Notes under the pieces: generated by a model
The model's input: the letters and a program-made list of their open reading frames with translations, nothing else
The model's database searches: none
Told to the model about the DNA's origin: nothing
Translations under genes and position numbers: made by a program
Assembly: GCF_014638995.1 (NCBI RefSeq)
Contig: NZ_BMFR01000010.1
Coordinates: 62,001-126,000 of the forward strand
Source of the DNA: Virgibacillus oceani
GTDB taxonomy: Bacteria; Bacillota; Bacilli; Bacillales; Amphibacillaceae
DNA: 64,000 nt
Direction: 5' to 3'
Shown: positions 44,556 through 53,435 of the stretch, piece after piece
How positions within the stretch are numbered: position 1 is the first letter of the stretch
Layout of the letters: each line of letters begins with the position of its first letter

Positions 44556-45152
44556 ATGGCTTTTAACAAAACAGCATCGAAACTAATTGCCGTCTCATTA
44601 ATTACAGGCTTAGTATTCGGAATGGGAAGTCTTTCCCATACAGGACAGGTTCATGCCGAATCTGGTGCTGCCGTTACTTCATCCGCGGCAAACCAAAATG
44701 CGGTGGATACGTTAACTAACCTTTATGATCATGCCTTCTCAGGAGAAATGCCGGGAAATATTCAAGGGCTAAAAATTAATGATAGTACGAAAAAGGCTGT
44801 TCACCAGAAGCTAGGCAGTCCCCATGAGGTTAACAATCAATTTGATTTGTACGGCTGGAATATGGGGAACCCCGGATATGGATTTGCGTATAACAACGAT
44901 AATACCATTTCGGAAATACGGAATTTTGGTACAGGTGTTGAAAGACAAACAAACCTTGGAGGAATTACACCGGATCTGCTAGCAAATGAATTGGGTCATG
45001 CTGATAAAGTTCTTGATGTGCCAATGACTGATGAAACAGATTACGTTTATCGAACAGGTGACTATGAGCTTCATTTTATTGTTGGCGACAACCCGATTAT
45101 CGAGGGGTATGACAAAACCGTGAATCACGTAAATTTAAAAGAAGCTAAATAA
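44556..45152 (+). CDS. Secreted DUF4309 (YjgB-like) protein
   Basis: 198 residues from the ATG at 44556, which follows AGGAGGGA. A signal peptide (MAFNKTASKLIAVSLITGLV, cleavage near VHA-E) is followed by VDTLTNLYDHAFSGEMPGNI and GDYELHFIVGDNPIIEG, the DUF4309 pattern. The domain has two repeats around the GxGxAY motif (NPGYGFAYNNDNTI). Exported; role unknown. A fragment of a sister copy lies at 32885-32947. Confidence 0.85.
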   Translation: MAFNKTASKLIAVSLITGLVFGMGSLSHTGQVHAESGAAVTSSAANQNAVDTLTNLYDHAFSGEMPGNIQGLKINDSTKKAVHQKLGSPHEVNNQFDLYGWNMGNPGYGFAYNNDNTISEIRNFGTGVERQTNLGGITPDLLANELGHADKVLDVPMTDETDYVYRTGDYELHFIVGDNPIIEGYDKTVNHVNLKEAK

Positions 45153-45164
45153 CCGATTTTTAAC

Positions 45165-45197
45165 AGGGCTGTCTCAAGTTGAGATAGCTCTTTTTAA
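45165..45197 (+). terminator. Terminator of the DUF4309 gene
   Basis: GGGCTGTCTCAA pairs with TTGAGATAGCTC (G-T pairs allowed) and is followed by TTTTT. Confidence 0.75.
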
Positions 45198-45224
45198 ATT
45201 TATAAAGAAATTTAAAATAAATTC

Positions 45225-45254
45225 TTGACAGACATGACTATTATGTAATACTAT
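45225..45254 (+). promoter_or_regulatory. Promoter of the PadR-DUF1048 operon
   Basis: TTGACA (45225-45230), 18-base spacer, TACTAT (45249-45254). It lies directly upstream of the GTAATAAGTAATAC element. Confidence 0.7.
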
Positions 45255-45260
45255 ATAGTG

Positions 45261-45274
45261 GTAATAAGTAATAC
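45261..45274 (+). promoter_or_regulatory. Shared 14-base element, copy 1 (candidate PadR site)
   Basis: GTAATAAGTAATAC occurs here and at 46919-46932, before the ABC-exporter genes. The upstream ACTATATAGT palindrome may be part of the same operator. Confidence 0.55.
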
Positions 45275-45347
45275 TGAATATCCGTATAACAAATTACTGT
45301 AATACGCAGAACTAAAAAATACTAAAATACAAATGGGGAGGATAACC

Positions 45348-45668
45348 TTGGAAAATATTACAGAAATGCTGAAAGGGGTGCTTGAGGGTTGTGTGCTTGA
45401 AATCATCAGCCGTGGCGAGACTTACGGCTATGAAATTACACAGCAACTAAGAGAACTTGGCTTCACGGATGTGGTTGAGGGCACGGTTTATACGATCACA
45501 ATTCGGCTTGAGAAAAACAATCTGGTGGACATCGAGAAAAAGCCATCCACTATGGGACCCCCAAGGAAATTTTACACACTCAACGAAGCAGGTCAAAAGC
45601 ACCTTGAAGTTTTTTGGGAAAAATGGGAATTCGTTTCAAGCAAAATTAACGAACTCAAACGAAAATAA
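45348..45668 (+). CDS. PadR-family transcriptional regulator
   Basis: 106 residues from the TTG at 45348; GGGGAGG precedes it by seven bases, and the ATG at 45333 overlaps that [42 protein letters not shown] and [20 protein letters not shown] give the complete PadR winged helix. The operon continues with three DUF1048 genes and an ABC exporter, the classic multidrug PadR arrangement, so it likely represses the exporter. Confidence 0.9.
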   Translation: MENITEMLKGVLEGCVLEIISRGETYGYEITQQLRELGFTDVVEGTVYTITIRLEKNNLVDIEKKPSTMGPPRKFYTLNEAGQKHLEVFWEKWEFVSSKINELKRK

Positions 45669-45684
45669 AATAAGGAGTGGTAAT

Positions 45685-46017
45685 ATGAGTATTTTTGAAA
45701 AAATTATCGGTAATCTGGATGACAAGCGGGAATGGAAGGCGATGGAGGCGCGTGCGAAGGCACTTCCGCGTGAGTACCGTAATGCGTACAATGCCATCAA
45801 AAAATATATGTGGACTTCTGGTGGTCTGACTGACTGGGATGACATGAGCCGTATCTTTGGCGGCATACTTGATCTTTTTGAGGAAGGCGCAGCGAAAGGG
45901 AAGAATGTCACTGACATAACAGGTAAGGACGTGGCCGATTTCTGCGATGAACTAGTGAAGGACGCGAAAACCTGGAAGGATAAATATCGCGCAAAGCTGA
46001 ACGATACGATTAAATAA
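45685..46017 (+). CDS. DUF1048 protein (1 of 3)
   Basis: 110 residues. Contains [20 protein letters not shown] then [13 protein letters not shown], and [20 protein letters not shown], the DUF1048 signature. All-helical, soluble. SD AAGGAGTGG. DUF1048 proteins commonly sit between PadR and ABC exporters; function unknown. Confidence 0.85.
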   Translation: MSIFEKIIGNLDDKREWKAMEARAKALPREYRNAYNAIKKYMWTSGGLTDWDDMSRIFGGILDLFEEGAAKGKNVTDITGKDVADFCDELVKDAKTWKDKYRAKLNDTIK

Positions 46018-46062
46018 TAAAGCTGTACCGAACAGCTTAGCATCTTAAAGGAGGAAACTACA

Positions 46063-46416
46063 ATGAACTTTTTAGAAAAAATAACCGGCAGCGATATGAC
46101 TAAAGAAATGAAAGATTTTGAAGCGCGGGCAAAAGTCTTGCCTGGTGATTATCAAACTGCTTGGAAAGAAATTGTAAGTAACCTGTGGATTCACGGGGAT
46201 TTCACCGGTCGTAATCTGATGCCGATTCTTGACAGTGCTCTTGAACTGCTCGAAGTTACATCAGCAGACGGACAGAGTGTTGAAGAAGTGCTAGGGGATG
46301 ATATCAAAGGCTTCTGCACAGCGCTTGTTGGTGACGAAAGCGCAAAAAATTATAGAGATAAATGGCGTGACCAACTCAACAAGAACGTAGCAAGAAAATT
46401 AGGAGGACTGAAATGA
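46063..46416 (+). CDS. DUF1048 protein (2 of 3)
   Basis: 117 residues. It shares KDFEARAKVLPGDYQTAWKE and a DDIKGFCTALVGDESAKNYR end with its neighbours but is more diverged. SD AAAGGAGGAA. It overlaps the third copy by four bases (ATGA). Confidence 0.85.
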   Translation: MNFLEKITGSDMTKEMKDFEARAKVLPGDYQTAWKEIVSNLWIHGDFTGRNLMPILDSALELLEVTSADGQSVEEVLGDDIKGFCTALVGDESAKNYRDKWRDQLNKNVARKLGGLK

Positions 46417-46754
46417 GTATCAAAAAAATCATTGAAGGCAAAAAAGAGTGGAGAGCACATGTTTCGCGTGTCAAAGCGCTTCCACAGGATTACCAAATTG
46501 TCTATAAAGAGATCCAAAAATATCTTTTCAAAGTCGGTCCTGTTGAGCTAAACGAAGGTATTGGAATGCTCTCGGAAATTCTCAGCCTCTTTGAAGAAGG
46601 TGCAGCTTCTGGGAAAGATGTGCTTGATGTTACAGGGACAGACGTTGCTGCTTTTTGCGATGAGATGATAGGGGATTCAAAAACTTATGCTGATCTCTAT
46701 CAAGAATCGGTTAATCAAAAAGTCAATAAGGCTAGGAAAAAAGAAGAAAAGTAA
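46413..46754 (+). CDS. DUF1048 protein (3 of 3)
   Basis: 113 residues with KKEWRAHVSRVKALPQDYQI, EGAASGKDVLDVTGTDVAAF and the basic C-terminus. Closest to copy 1, so a local duplication is likely. SD TTAGGAGG sits inside copy 2. Confidence 0.85.
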   Translation: MSIKKIIEGKKEWRAHVSRVKALPQDYQIVYKEIQKYLFKVGPVELNEGIGMLSEILSLFEEGAASGKDVLDVTGTDVAAFCDEMIGDSKTYADLYQESVNQKVNKARKKEEK

Positions 46755-47103
46755 GGAAAAAATCAAAATTGAAGAATTAAAAACTCTTTCAAGAAAAAAG
46801 TTCTCAGGAAGCTGAAAAATGATAGGGTGAAAATACCCTCCGAATAGATAGTACCGACTGAATAGCTGGTTACAAAAGTGAATTTCCAGTTTTACTATTC
46901 AGTTTTATTTTCAACCCAGTAATAAGTAATACAGATTACTTGTAAGACTTAGTAGTGAACAATCAAGCTTCGCAAGGCATTCGACCGGATAATTACTCCA
47001 CTTTGTCTGAAGGCGAGAAACCCAACTCGCTAATCAGGCAAAGCAATTTCCGAAACACTCAAGCGGTCTTGCTTTGCTTATTATAAGGAGGAAAACAAAA
47101 CAT
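46755..47103. other. Intergenic region before the ABC exporter
   Basis: Holds a second copy of GTAATAAGTAATAC (46919-46932) and an inverted repeat GCAAAGCA/TGCTTTGC (47038-47045 and 47070-47077) close to the exporter's start. No gene. Confidence 0.5.
46919..46932 (+). promoter_or_regulatory. Shared 14-base element, copy 2 (candidate PadR site)
   Basis: Identical to 45261-45274; lies about 170 bases before the ABC-exporter genes. Confidence 0.55.
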
Positions 47104-47865
47104 ATGACCAATACAGCGATTTCTATAAAAAGCTTAAAAAAATCCTTTAACGATAAGGAGGTCTTAAAGGGGGTGGATTTTGAAGTGCAGCGTGGCGAAA
47201 TTTTCGCACTGCTGGGCTCAAATGGAGCGGGAAAGACAACGACGGTCAACATCCTTTCAACGCTGATGAAGCCCGATGACGGAGAAGCAGAAATTTGTGG
47301 ATTTGATGTCCAAAGTCAACCGGATCACGTTCGCCAAAGCATCAGCCTGACAGGACAGTTCGCTGCTTTGGACGGTATGCTCACTGGCCGGGAAAACCTG
47401 ATGATGATCGCCAAGCTGCGAGGAATTTCCAACCCCGCACAGGTCGCCGACAATCTGCTTCAACGATTCAGTTTGACCGATGCAGCCAATCGAAGGGCGG
47501 ATCAGTACTCCGGTGGGATGAAGCGCAGGCTTGATATTGCCATGAGCCTGATCGGTACACCTGCAGTCATTTTTCTAGACGAACCGACGACAGGACTTGA
47601 TCCAGAGGCACGGATGGAAGTCTGGGATACCGTGAAGGAGCTTGCCGGCGGTGGAACAACCATCTTGCTGACGACACAGTACCTGGATGAGGCCGAACAA
47701 CTGGCGGACCGTATCGCCATCCTGCATGGTGGAAAAATCATTACAACCGGTACCCTTACCGAACTTAAGAGGATGTTCCCGAAAGCCCAAGTGGAGTACA
47801 TCGAAAAGCAGCCGACGTTGGAGGAAATTTTCCTCGCAATCATTGGCAAAGAGGAGGAGAAGTAA
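47104..47865 (+). CDS. ABC transporter ATP-binding protein, DrrA type
   Basis: 253 residues from the ATG at 47104 (SD AAGGAGG). Walker A GSNGAGKTT, Q-loop SLTGQF, signature YSGGMKRRLDIAMSL and Walker B IFLDEPTTGLD are intact. The C-terminal end (KAQVEYIEKQPTLEEIFLAI) is characteristic of daunorubicin-type DrrA proteins. It energises export together with the permease encoded directly after it. Repression by the upstream PadR through GTAATAAGTAATAC is inferred. Confidence 0.9.
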   Translation: MTNTAISIKSLKKSFNDKEVLKGVDFEVQRGEIFALLGSNGAGKTTTVNILSTLMKPDDGEAEICGFDVQSQPDHVRQSISLTGQFAALDGMLTGRENLMMIAKLRGISNPAQVADNLLQRFSLTDAANRRADQYSGGMKRRLDIAMSLIGTPAVIFLDEPTTGLDPEARMEVWDTVKELAGGGTTILLTTQYLDEAEQLADRIAILHGGKIITTGTLTELKRMFPKAQVEYIEKQPTLEEIFLAIIGKEEEK

Positions 47866-48615
47866 TTGAAAAACAAAACAGGAGTATTACTAGGGCGTTT
47901 AATGTGCAATATCATGCGCAGCCCGGATACGATTATCACGGTGGCGATTACGCCAATTATGCTGCTGCTGCTGTTTGTCTATGTATTTGGCGGCGCTATA
48001 GAGTCAGGAACAGACAACTACGTCAATTATTTATTGCCGGGAATCTTGCTGATGACTATCGCATCCGGTGTCGCTTACACTTCATTAAGGCTGTTTACGG
48101 ATGTAAAGAGTGGGCTGATGGCACGTTTCATTACCATGCCCATCAAGCGATCATCGGTATTATGGGCTCATGTGTTGACTTCACTGGTTTCCAATGCGCT
48201 TACTGTTATGGTAGTTGTTCTGGTGGCTTTATTGATGGGCTTCCGTTCTGGTGCTGGTATTCTCAATTGGCTTGCGGTAGCTGGGATACTTGGGCTGTTT
48301 ACACTGGCACTGACATGGCTGGCGGTCATTCCCGGATTGAAAGCGGGGTCTATGGAAGGGGCGACTGCCTATTCGTATCCGCTGATTTTCCTGCCATTTA
48401 TCAGTTCGGCATTTGTCCCTACTGAAACAATGCCTGCTGTTGTCCGTGCATTTGCTGAGAATCAGCCTGTGACTTCAATCGTGAATGCGATTCGTGCACT
48501 CCTGTATGAGGGATCTGTTGGCAACGATATCTGGATTGCGCTTGCCTGGTGCATTGGTATCATGGCCATCGCTTACATTTTTGCTAGTAAGGTGTTTAAA
48601 CATCGATTGGGATAA
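47866..48615 (+). CDS. ABC-2 permease, DrrB type
   Basis: 249 residues, six membrane helices. Starts with TTG just after the ATPase stop. ITPIMLLLLFVYVFGGAI near the start and YSYPLIFLPFISSAFVPTET with MPAVVRAFAENQPVTSIVNA at the end are typical of the ABC-2/DrrB family. With the ATPase it forms a drug or lipid exporter. The terminator at 48717 closes the operon. Confidence 0.9.
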   Translation: MKNKTGVLLGRLMCNIMRSPDTIITVAITPIMLLLLFVYVFGGAIESGTDNYVNYLLPGILLMTIASGVAYTSLRLFTDVKSGLMARFITMPIKRSSVLWAHVLTSLVSNALTVMVVVLVALLMGFRSGAGILNWLAVAGILGLFTLALTWLAVIPGLKAGSMEGATAYSYPLIFLPFISSAFVPTETMPAVVRAFAENQPVTSIVNAIRALLYEGSVGNDIWIALAWCIGIMAIAYIFASKVFKHRLG

Positions 48616-48716
48616 GTGCCGCGATTATGGGAATAGCAGATTAATAGACAGCTTCGATAAATGTATTTTCAATCACATGGATGAAAATATAATTTAATAT
48701 GGCGAACAATTTGCGA

Positions 48717-48753
48717 AGGGACAGTTACGATAATAAATCGATAACTGTCCCTT
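48717..48753 (+). terminator. Terminator of the ABC-exporter operon
   Basis: AGGGACAGTTA and TAACTGTCCCT pair perfectly around a 14-base loop; TTCATT follows. Confidence 0.8.
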
Positions 48754-48820
48754 TCATTCATTTAATTATATAATGAAAATCAAACATTTGTAACGAGCGG
48801 ACAGGGAAGGGGGAGTGGTA

Positions 48821-49198
48821 ATGAAGGTTACTAAAATTTTGCTGCCGATATGTGGGTTGTTGATAATTTTATTTGGATGCAGTCAGGGTAATCGTTACAA
48901 TACAACAGGTAATCCAACACCTGAGGATTTTCTGGAAAATAAAGATGCAGATATATTTCTTCTAGACGGGATTGTTTTTTCGAATGCACAGGATGTTGAA
49001 TGGGTCGCGGAACTGGAATACAAGTTAGGTAAACGGATTGGAGAAATAACTAAACAAACAGACAACGCTAGCCGTTTTAAGGATGGTACGGCTAACAAAT
49101 TACAGGTAGGAACCAAGATATATGAAACAGATACCCCGGCATTCATTGCAATTGTTAATGATAAAGAAATACCTTACTTGAAAATGATTGAAGGATAA
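48821..49198 (+). CDS. Lipoprotein of unknown function
   Basis: 125 residues with a lipoprotein signal peptide ending in LFGC (Cys 20). The mature part has DADIFLLDGIVFSNAQDVEW and ends with VGTKIYETDTPAFIAIVNDK. The ATG at 48821 fits GAAGGGGGAG. No family recognised. It is a single gene between terminator and WYL regulator. Confidence 0.7.
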   Translation: MKVTKILLPICGLLIILFGCSQGNRYNTTGNPTPEDFLENKDADIFLLDGIVFSNAQDVEWVAELEYKLGKRIGEITKQTDNASRFKDGTANKLQVGTKIYETDTPAFIAIVNDKEIPYLKMIEG

Positions 49199-49312
49199 TG
49201 AACAATACAAAATGTACGTGTATTAATGCAATGAGCAGGATACTTTAATCAGCTCTTTCTAGGTAATCGTAATCATGACAAAAATAATTTTTTAAGGGGA
49301 GGAAATGGAGAA

Positions 49313-50227
49313 TTGAAATTAGAACGTCTGCTATCTATCATAATCAAGCTCTTAAATAATGAAGTTTTGTCAGCCTCTCGATTAGCTGAGGAATTTCAAG
49401 TATCATCACGGACAATCTATCGAGATATCGAAGCGATTTGTGCGGCGGGAATTCCGGTCGTTTCCTACCAAGGTACGAACGGAGGTTTCGGTATCATAGA
49501 AGGATATAAATTTGATAAAAGCTTAATGGATTCTTATGACATATCGAATTTACTCACAGTATTAGGCAGTTTATCAAGTATTTTTGAAGATCATGAAATA
49601 GAACATACGACAGATAAATTAAAACTTCTGGATACAAGCGGAGGCAATAAGTCATTGTTGATTGACTTAAAAAGCCATGGAAAAGAACCAAATTCATTAA
49701 CGGGTTTGCGAAAGGCAATACGTGAAAAAGAAGTAGTCCGCTTCGATTATGTAAGTAATAAGAATGAATTTACATCACGTGAAATAGAGCCAGTTCAGCT
49801 TCTTTATAAATTCCGTAACTGGTATTTGTATGGTTATTGCAGAGAACGCAGGAATTATAGGGAATTTCGTGTATCCCGTATGATGCATATAACCCCGACA
49901 CAGGAAACGTTTTTACAGAATCACGAAATTAAACATGATTCTACTTATTCCTACCCTGATCTGGAAATGTTTGAGGATGTAGTAATCTGGGTGGGTCCTG
50001 ACTCCCTGGTAAAAGGATTAGACTATTTCCAGAATGCCTCTAAAATCATGAACAATGATGGCAGTATGACTTTTACGCTTTCTGTTTATCAGCCCTTGCA
50101 CGCCAACTGGCTTATATCTATTCTGCTAGGCTTTGGCAGTGGAGTCAAAATTATTGAACCTGTGGAAATGCAATTAATTTTAAAAAATGAAGCAAGAAAA
50201 ATAATAGAAATTTATGGCGATGTATGA
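49313..50227 (+). CDS. WYL-domain transcriptional regulator (YafY-like)
   Basis: 304 residues from a TTG. The N-terminal helix-turn-helix is VLSASRLAEEFQVSSRTIYR with DIEAICAAGIPV, typical of the DeoR/HTH_11 type. The middle has the WYL-like segment FDYVSNKNEFTSREIEP with RNWYLYGYCRERRNYREFRV. The C-terminal WCX domain is present. WYL regulators sense nucleic-acid-derived or other small ligands. SD GGGGAGGAA. It is followed 64 bases later by a methyltransferase gene in the same direction. Confidence 0.85.
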   Translation: MKLERLLSIIIKLLNNEVLSASRLAEEFQVSSRTIYRDIEAICAAGIPVVSYQGTNGGFGIIEGYKFDKSLMDSYDISNLLTVLGSLSSIFEDHEIEHTTDKLKLLDTSGGNKSLLIDLKSHGKEPNSLTGLRKAIREKEVVRFDYVSNKNEFTSREIEPVQLLYKFRNWYLYGYCRERRNYREFRVSRMMHITPTQETFLQNHEIKHDSTYSYPDLEMFEDVVIWVGPDSLVKGLDYFQNASKIMNNDGSMTFTLSVYQPLHANWLISILLGFGSGVKIIEPVEMQLILKNEARKIIEIYGDV

Positions 50228-50290
50228 CAGTTTGTAATTACTGGCAGCGGTTAAAATCAGGATCAACCATAATTGACGAGGTGAGTGAGT

Positions 50291-50887
50291 ATGGAAAATA
50301 ACGTTTTTGAACAGTTGGCAAAAAAATATGATACAGAAGAAAGAATGGAATTAGCTAAAGTCATTGTTGAGGAAGTAAGACTAGAGTTACAACAAAGTAA
50401 ATCAAAGTCTTTAATCGACTATGGAAGTGGTACTGGTCTAATTAGTTTGGAATTGTCAGATCTAGTCGATTCAATTTTGCTGATAGATTCTTCAAAACAA
50501 ATGTTAGAGGTTGCGCAAGGTAAAATCTCTCAAAAAGGAATTATAAACGCAGAGGTACTTTACTCAGATTTTACCAAAGAAACTCCCGAACTTAAGGCAG
50601 ACATTGTCATACTGTCACTCGTTCTTCTTCATATTCCAGATACTAAAAAAATTTTACAGGAATTGTTCGGTGTTTTAAATAACGGTGGCAAGCTAATTAT
50701 TATTGATTTTGACAAAAACGATAAAATTCATCATCCAAAAGTTCATAACGGTTTTTCACAAGAAGAATTGACAAAAAGATTATCCGAAGCTGGATTCAAA
50801 TCAATTGAAATGAAGACATTCTATCATGGGAATCGTATTTTTATGAATCAAGATGCTTCTATGTTTATGTCTAGTAGTATGAAGTAA
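50291..50887 (+). CDS. Class I SAM-dependent methyltransferase
   Basis: 198 residues. SAM motif I is LIDYGSGTGLISLELSDLVD, followed by LLIDSSKQMLEVAQGKI and ILSLVLLHIPDTKKILQELF, as in the Methyltransf_11/25 families. The substrate cannot be predicted. The ATG at 50291 follows GAGGTGAG by eight bases. It probably belongs to the unit of the WYL regulator. Confidence 0.85.
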   Translation: MENNVFEQLAKKYDTEERMELAKVIVEEVRLELQQSKSKSLIDYGSGTGLISLELSDLVDSILLIDSSKQMLEVAQGKISQKGIINAEVLYSDFTKETPELKADIVILSLVLLHIPDTKKILQELFGVLNNGGKLIIIDFDKNDKIHHPKVHNGFSQEELTKRLSEAGFKSIEMKTFYHGNRIFMNQDASMFMSSSMK

Positions 50888-50940
50888 TTTTTGTTCCATT
50901 ATATACCATTTGATTTGTACATTCATACAGGAGTAGGAGC

Positions 50941-51048
50941 ATGGAGACTTGGGATATTTACGACAAGGATAGAAATCTGACGAACAAGCAAATGAAACGT
51001 GGGGAAAGATTTGAACAAGGTGCCTATCATTTAGTGATTAGGAGATAG
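50941..51048 (+). pseudogene. N-terminal relic of a Nudix (isopentenyl-diphosphate-isomerase-like) gene
   Basis: 35 codons reading METWDIYDKDRNLTNKQMKR then GERFEQGAYHLVIRR and a stop. This is the beginning of a YfcD-type Nudix hydrolase (M-E-x-W-D-x-Y-D). The Nudix box is missing. An SD (AGGAG) is still present. Confidence 0.6.
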
Positions 51049-51225
51049 TTTCATAGAAATCGAGGTTGGTATCCAAACTGCATAGGTCAGGTTGGAAGTT
51101 GCATGTTAAGTAGATTCTGCAATCGGGCAAGTTTGTGAAACAAGCAAAAACTCAAGTAAAGGTGCAGGGTGGTTTCAGAAGAGAATTATAATGTAAGCAC
51201 TAAAATTGATTGGTGGATAGAATAC

Positions 51226-51747
51226 ATGGATATATTAATTGATAAGTTAAATAACACAGATGAGAAGGATTTGTATAAGTTTGAACTTGAAAACAGAACC
51301 TTTTTCGAGGAAATGGTACCTACCCGAGGAGAGGACTATTATAAGCCCGAAGTTTTTAGAATAAGGCATGAAACCTTACTTGAAGAACAGGCTAAAGGAA
51401 TTTCCTATTTCTATTTAATTAAAGATGAAAATGGTTCTATTCTTGGGAGGATCAATTTAGTTGATATTGATAAATCTCATAAAATCGGTAATCTAGGGTA
51501 TAGAGTTGGTAAACTGCATACTGGAAAAGGTGTTGCTAAAAAAGCATTGAAATTATTATTAGAAACAGTAATAGAGTTAAATATAAAACAAGTTAGGGCG
51601 AAAACAACAACCAATAATATAGCATCCCAAAGGGTTTTAGAGAAAAACGGATTTAAGCATACAGAAACCAGTGATGAAGAATTTGAAATGAATGGCCAGA
51701 AGTTGAAATTTGTTAATTATATATGGACTAATAAATTATTGTCCTAA
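51226..51747 (+). CDS. RimJ/RimL-type GNAT acetyltransferase
   Basis: 173 residues from the ATG at 51226; an in-frame GTG 57 bases upstream also has an SD and is possible. The core is DLYKFELENRTFFEEMVPTR, the strand IGNLGYRVGKLHTGKGVAKK (acetyl-CoA loop), and TNNIASQRVLEKNGFKHTET, the RimJ/RimL pattern for modification of N-terminal amino groups. Substrate not known. Confidence 0.8.
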   Translation: MDILIDKLNNTDEKDLYKFELENRTFFEEMVPTRGEDYYKPEVFRIRHETLLEEQAKGISYFYLIKDENGSILGRINLVDIDKSHKIGNLGYRVGKLHTGKGVAKKALKLLLETVIELNIKQVRAKTTTNNIASQRVLEKNGFKHTETSDEEFEMNGQKLKFVNYIWTNKLLS

Positions 51748-52210
51748 TCAACAAAAGCGTTGTTGCAGCATTAAAGCTGTGCGTCCTTTATGTCATAATT
51801 GGGCCGTTTTTTTAAATAACTATTTTATTACATAGTAGATCTATACTGCGCAACAACGCTTTTTATAAAAATGGAAAGTGTTAACAACAATTCGTTTTCT
51901 TCTAATGAATTTAGTATGAAGTCTTGTGATAGGGTGAATTTTTCACTTAAAATAACTGGCAGAATATTTGAAGAAGAGGATTAAAAAAGAAGGGTCATAA
52001 AAAACCGCTTTTGTAATATTGTGTTAGTTGTGTCTTTATCTACATAGAAAAGTATTATTAAATGAGATGGAATTAAATGAAAATACAAATGGGGAAACAT
52101 AGCTAAAAGGAACGAAGAAGAGTCCATGTCCGTCATGATATAATACAACTAATCAATATATAAGAAAAAAGGAATTATACAATCAATTACAAGTTAGAGG
52201 TGAAATTTTT
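51748..52210. other. Intergenic region with a large inverted repeat
   Basis: An inverted repeat (51753-51766 with 51850-51863) encloses a repeat-like segment; the remainder has no recognised gene. The SD of the PHP gene (AGAGGTGAAA) is at its end. Confidence 0.5.
51753..51863. repeat. Inverted-repeat element of 111 bases
   Basis: AAAAGCGTTGTTGC (51753-51766) and GCAACAACGCTTTTT (51850-51864) are perfect inverted repeats. Between them lies GCGTCCTTTATGTCATAATT, then GGGCC and TTTTTTT, which resembles the reverse orientation of the dispersed GGGCGC repeats. No coding capacity. Confidence 0.7.
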
Positions 52211-53050
52211 ATGTATGCAGATCTACATATTCATTCACACTATTCAGATAGTACCCGTTCCCCTGAGGAAATTGTCAAGAAGGCAAGAGAGCTGGGCATT
52301 GACTTATTATGTGTAAGCGATCACAACACGACAGCATCTTATAACGAGCTTATACCTTTGTGTAAAGCGAACCAAATTAAATTAATTAGAGGAGCAGAAA
52401 TCTCTACCTCTTTTGAAAATAAAGAATTTCATGTTCTCGCTTATGACTTCAACTTTGAAGATACAGATATAATTGATATTTGCAAGCAAGGTGAGACGGT
52501 TTTTGCTGATATTGATTTAGAATTAATAAAAATGATGAGTGTTGACTATAAGGAAATAAGTATAGAAGATTTTAATTCTTACAATCGAAATCTAAAAAAT
52601 GGTGGTTGGAAAGGTTTTGACTATCTAAAGAGCAAAAACTTAGTTATTGATGTTCCTAGTTTTTTTAAGCTCATCAGTGATTATAATATTAAACCAAAAA
52701 ATTCATTTCCATCAATAGATCATGTAATCAATGTAATTCATCAAGCAAATGGTAAAGCCGTTATTGCCCATATCGGAGAAACAATGAGGAATAATCTTTT
52801 TGAAATAGAACCTCGGTTAAAAACACTTAAGAGCATGGGCGCAGATGGCTTTGAATGCTATTACACAACTCATACAGAAGAAACAACAAATGCTCTTATA
52901 GACTTTTGTCAAAAAAATAATATGTTAATAACTGTAGGCAATGATGACCACGGTGGATTTAACAATAGAGCAAATGTCATATATGAAATGGGGGCAATTA
53001 AGGTTGATTTTAGTAAGTTGAATTTGAAAGATATTGAGATTTTGAGTTAA
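52211..53050 (+). CDS. PHP-domain metal-dependent phosphoesterase
   Basis: 279 residues. PHP motif 1 is DLHIHSHYSD; further metal motifs are SDHNTT, GAEIST and AHIGE, and the final GNDDHGG with D-x-H. This set gives the trinuclear metal site of PHP phosphoesterases; it resembles TrpH/RNase AM-like proteins that hydrolyse nucleotides. An insertion with low similarity fills residues 90-170. SD AGAGGTG precedes the ATG. Single gene. Confidence 0.85.
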   Translation: MYADLHIHSHYSDSTRSPEEIVKKARELGIDLLCVSDHNTTASYNELIPLCKANQIKLIRGAEISTSFENKEFHVLAYDFNFEDTDIIDICKQGETVFADIDLELIKMMSVDYKEISIEDFNSYNRNLKNGGWKGFDYLKSKNLVIDVPSFFKLISDYNIKPKNSFPSIDHVINVIHQANGKAVIAHIGETMRNNLFEIEPRLKTLKSMGADGFECYYTTHTEETTNALIDFCQKNNMLITVGNDDHGGFNNRANVIYEMGAIKVDFSKLNLKDIEILS

Positions 53051-53342
53051 AACCATGTATGGTAGCACAAAACAGTCTCTTTTCATTATAGTATCGGGTA
53101 CTTATGTTTAACACGGTATATGAATAAAAGTAAATCTAGTTGTTGCACAGTACAAATATACTATGCAATAGAAAATGATATTCAGCAATTTGAGCGCCTC
53201 CCGATTGTTATGCAATCATTTTAGCCTAATACCGATTGTTACAAAATCAGTAATCTAATTCTATTATTTTTTTAAAATTAAGACACCTATCTCATTTAAG
53301 ATACGCGATTTCGGATGTTGCTTAAAAAGGTGGTGACAGGTA

Positions 53343-53435
53343 ATGAGCAAAGGGGTTAAAATCACGCTTTGGATTCTTCTTGTTGGTTTTATAGTTTTAT
53401 CTGTAATCGGCATTGCTACCTTATATGCTTTCTAG
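53343..53435 (+). CDS. 30-residue single-helix membrane peptide
   Basis: MSKGVKITLWILLVGFIVLS then VIGIATLYAF. One strong membrane helix. An SD (AAGGTGGTGA) precedes the ATG. Could be a toxin-like or structural small membrane protein; no antitoxin seen. Unknown. Confidence 0.45.
   Translation: MSKGVKITLWILLVGFIVLSVIGIATLYAF

Noticed and set aside
47502..47939. 145-codon minus-strand frame over the ABC ATPase
   Set aside because: Antisense to a highly conserved ATPase gene, no SD or family features.
47904..48425. 173-codon plus-strand frame inside the DrrB-type permease
   Set aside because: Frame-shifted shadow; the permease frame has continuous hydrophobic helices and family motifs.
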